Below, one piece after another: positions 5,794 to 7,041 of a stretch of 7,041 bases of DNA. Under the pieces are notes generated by a model, which saw nothing but the letters and a program-made list of their open reading frames with translations, was not told the DNA's origin and ran no database searches. The first letter of the stretch is position 1; the number at the start of each line of letters is the position of its first letter. The stretch covers positions 1 through 7,041 of the forward strand of contig JAILEL010000147.1 in NCBI GenBank assembly GCA_024687845.1, given 5' to 3'. The position numbers were made by a program, and so were the translations under genes. The DNA is from Eubacterium sp. Its GTDB lineage: Bacteria; Bacillota_A; Clostridia; Lachnospirales; Lachnospiraceae.

Positions 5794-6794
5794 TTACAAA
5801 TTTCCCTTTCAAGTATGGCCTCCGCCATTTCCTCTCCTCGTCCCTTGATACTCATACAATCCAAATATAGCTGGACCGGAGATGCAACCATATTACCTTT
5901 CTGAAGTTTTGCACCTTGCTTCACACAGTCATTATATGCAAGCATTAGTATCACATTAGCCCCTGTTTCTACCTTCTTAAGTCCAAGATAATCTATAGCT
6001 TTTTCAATATTCATATAATCAATATACGCATGCACTTTTTGATATCTAACTACAGGCTGATACCTGGAACCTCCTGAAAAACCAGTCAATATACTTTCAA
6101 CTCCTATATCAGTCTTCATCTTTGCTAGTTTTGCCTCAAGCGTCGATACACTGTCTAATGAATAACAAGAAATTTTTTCTTCACTATTATTGTCGTAAAC
6201 TTTTGCCCAATCACTCATTAAAGCGCTTGGTTCTACTATTCTAATTCCATTAGATGTTTTCTCTATATAAGTTTGCTTTAAAAGGAATTCCTTAACCTTT
6301 GCAACCTGTCCAATACTACAGCCCGCCGCTTCTGCTAAATCTTTCATTTTCCATACCTTATTCACATCCTCCAGCATTATTCTAAGAATAACCGAAGAAA
6401 CAACTGAAGATCTTTCATATATTGACTTTAATCCTCTTTTAGATACATTTTCATTTTTATTACCTTTAATATCTATATAAAAACAATCGAACGATATAAA
6501 ACAATTCCCTGCCAAATCCATATATCCTACACCAGCGTCTTTACATATACAAGAAGTTTGTTCACTAATATAAGGAGCTATTATCACACGGTATAGATTC
6601 GAGTCTGTATTTGCAATTATATCCATGACTTGTTTCGGATATCCTTCATCCGCAATAGCAAGAAACACTATACCTTTATTTCCATTATTTAGTTCTATTA
6701 CAGCTTCATTGTTATTTTTTAATTTACATTTTTTTACAATAGAAATTTTTTCAATAAAAACTTTAAAAACATCTACCGATAATATTTTTTTCAC
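5790..6794 (-). CDS. AbiEi_2-type antitoxin and transcriptional regulator
   Basis: This is a 334-residue cytoplasmic protein matching the AbiEi_2 antitoxin family. Residue numbers count from the GTG at 6794. An N-terminal domain ends in YISEQTSCICKDAGVGYMDL, then AGNCFISFDCFYIDIKG (about 75-111). A winged helix-turn-helix follows at about 129-185, with recognition region DLAEAAGCSIGQVAKVKEFL. A C-terminal domain ends in SPVQLYLDCMSIKGRGEEMA (about 305-324). Such proteins neutralise the toxin and repress their own promoter. I chose the GTG at 6794 because GGGGAG (6801-6806) stands six bases before it; the longer GTG start at 6812 lies upstream of that site and has none of its own. It heads the operon, its last codons overlap the toxin by 4 nt, and the start codon lies inside a dyad repeat array. 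Confidence 0.84.
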   Translation of the reverse strand: MKKILSVDVFKVFIEKISIVKKCKLKNNNEAVIELNNGNKGIVFLAIADEGYPKQVMDIIANTDSNLYRVIIAPYISEQTSCICKDAGVGYMDLAGNCFISFDCFYIDIKGNKNENVSKRGLKSIYERSSVVSSVILRIMLEDVNKVWKMKDLAEAAGCSIGQVAKVKEFLLKQTYIEKTSNGIRIVEPSALMSDWAKVYDNNSEEKISCYSLDSVSTLEAKLAKMKTDIGVESILTGFSGGSRYQPVVRYQKVHAYIDYMNIEKAIDYLGLKKVETGANVILMLAYNDCVKQGAKLQKGNMVASPVQLYLDCMSIKGRGEEMAEAILEREICK

Positions 6795-6843
6795 ACTTAT
6801 CTCCCCTTTCACTATTCAGGTGAAAACAATTATAACAGTGAAA
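6789..6843. promoter_or_regulatory. Dyad-symmetric operator array, likely bound by the antitoxin
   Basis: Two TTTCAC half-sites (6789-6794 and 6807-6812) and two GTGAAA half-sites (6820-6825 and 6838-6843) are each spaced 18 bp apart. The inner and outer pairs share one centre at 6816. The array spans the start codon, the ribosome site, the predicted transcription start and the -10 box, so a bound protein would shut the operon. A fifth TTTCAC at 6864-6869 lies just upstream of the -35 box. AbiEi-type antitoxins are known to repress their promoters through inverted repeats; that this array is the site here is inferred. Confidence 0.6.
6801..6806 (-). promoter_or_regulatory. Ribosome binding site that fixes the antitoxin start
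   Basis: On the minus strand this reads GGGGAG, six bases before the GTG at 6794. It lies inside the longer frame beginning at 6812, which argues against that start. It sits between two TTTCAC half-sites of the operator. Confidence 0.7.
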
Positions 6844-6857
6844 CTCAATTTCTTCAA
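6829..6857 (-). promoter_or_regulatory. Sigma-A-type promoter of the TA operon
   Basis: Read on the minus strand, a -35 box TTGAAG (6852-6857) is followed by a 17-bp spacer and a perfect -10 box TATAAT (6829-6834). Transcription should begin near 6822, giving a leader of about 28 nt before the GTG at 6794. The -10 box lies between two operator half-sites. Confidence 0.72.
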
Positions 6858-6909
6858 TATATTTTTCACAACTCATTCTTTTCTCTCGAAAACTACATTC
6901 AAAATCAAT

Positions 6910-6939
6910 ATCGGCATATGCCGTCTGACATATGCCGAT
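6910..6939. terminator. Hairpin with 11-bp perfect stem upstream of the TA operon
   Basis: ATCGGCATATG (6910-6920) pairs perfectly with CATATGCCGAT (6929-6939) around an 8-base loop. On the minus strand the stem is followed by ATTGATTTTG, a poor U-tract, so it could be a weak terminator for a gene entering from beyond 7041; on the plus strand no T-run follows. The left arm and loop also form a separate 10-bp palindrome GGCATATGCC (6913-6922). It could instead be a regulator site or an element boundary. Confidence 0.5.
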
Positions 6940-7041
6940 GTGTAAAATAAAATATACTATATGACAATTTTGTGAACAAGGCCCTCAAATTCTGTCAAAA
7001 AATGTCGTCAAGATTTTCATATCTCTATAATGTGTAAAATC
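6940..7041. other. Non-coding edge region
   Basis: No open frame longer than about 20 codons is seen on either strand. A plus-strand TATAAT (7026-7031) could be a -10 box for a gene beyond the window, but the sequence 17 bp upstream (TGTCGT) is a poor -35 box. Confidence 0.35.

Noticed and set aside
7003..7031. Plus-strand promoter at the right edge
   Set aside because: The TATAAT is perfect but no acceptable -35 box lies 16-18 bp upstream, and no gene is visible after it.

Overview
The window is AT-rich bacterial chromosomal DNA in which every supported gene lies on the minus strand. Strong GGAGG-type ribosome sites, the short 'GMAAN' type of peptide deformylase, the ACT-TPR protein and the FatA-type acyl-ACP thioesterase remnant all point to a Clostridia member, most likely a Lachnospiraceae (Butyrivibrio-like) gut or rumen anaerobe. 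That placement is inferred from family resemblance only. Genes are described below in their direction of transcription, from high to low coordinates.

Right part (about 4820-6940): a two-gene type IV (AbiE-like) toxin-antitoxin module. The AbiEi_2-type winged-helix antitoxin (5790-6794) overlaps the AbiEii-like nucleotidyltransferase toxin (4963-5793) by an ATGA junction. In front of it is a good sigma-A promoter (TTGAAG, 17 bp, TATAAT). Four TTTCAC/GTGAAA half-sites with exact dyad symmetry cover the -10 box, the predicted transcription start, the ribosome site and the GTG start codon, and look like an autoregulatory operator. An 11-bp-stem hairpin lies upstream of the module and a 40-bp interrupted palindrome lies downstream of it, so the module looks like a discrete cassette.

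Middle part (about 3145-4820): a mosaic of small accessory genes and wreckage. It holds a small DUF3592-like one-helix membrane protein, an AT-rich gap, an unrecognised C-terminal coding fragment, then a methyltransferase, an acyl-ACP thioesterase pseudogene with a large internal deletion, and a GNAT acetyltransferase. The last three are tightly spaced and read as an operon.

Between the two left operons (2605-2696) are four tandem 23-bp imperfect repeats, possibly the remnant of an insertion-sequence end.

Left part (1-2486): a tightly packed operon of a YbaK-type aminoacyl-tRNA deacylase, a DUF3006-like small protein, an ACT domain fused to TPRs, and a peptide deformylase that has lost its HEXXH metal site. 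The deformylase runs by a 17-nt overlap into a two-helix DUF3592 protein. The start of a GNAT acetyltransferase leaves the window at base 1.

Functionally there is a mix of translation-related proteins (deacylase, deformylase), small modifying enzymes (two acetyltransferases, a methyltransferase) and a defence or stability module. Two gene deletions, an orphan fragment and repeats show that this interval has been rearranged repeatedly. I found no tRNA, rRNA, CRISPR array or intact transposase.
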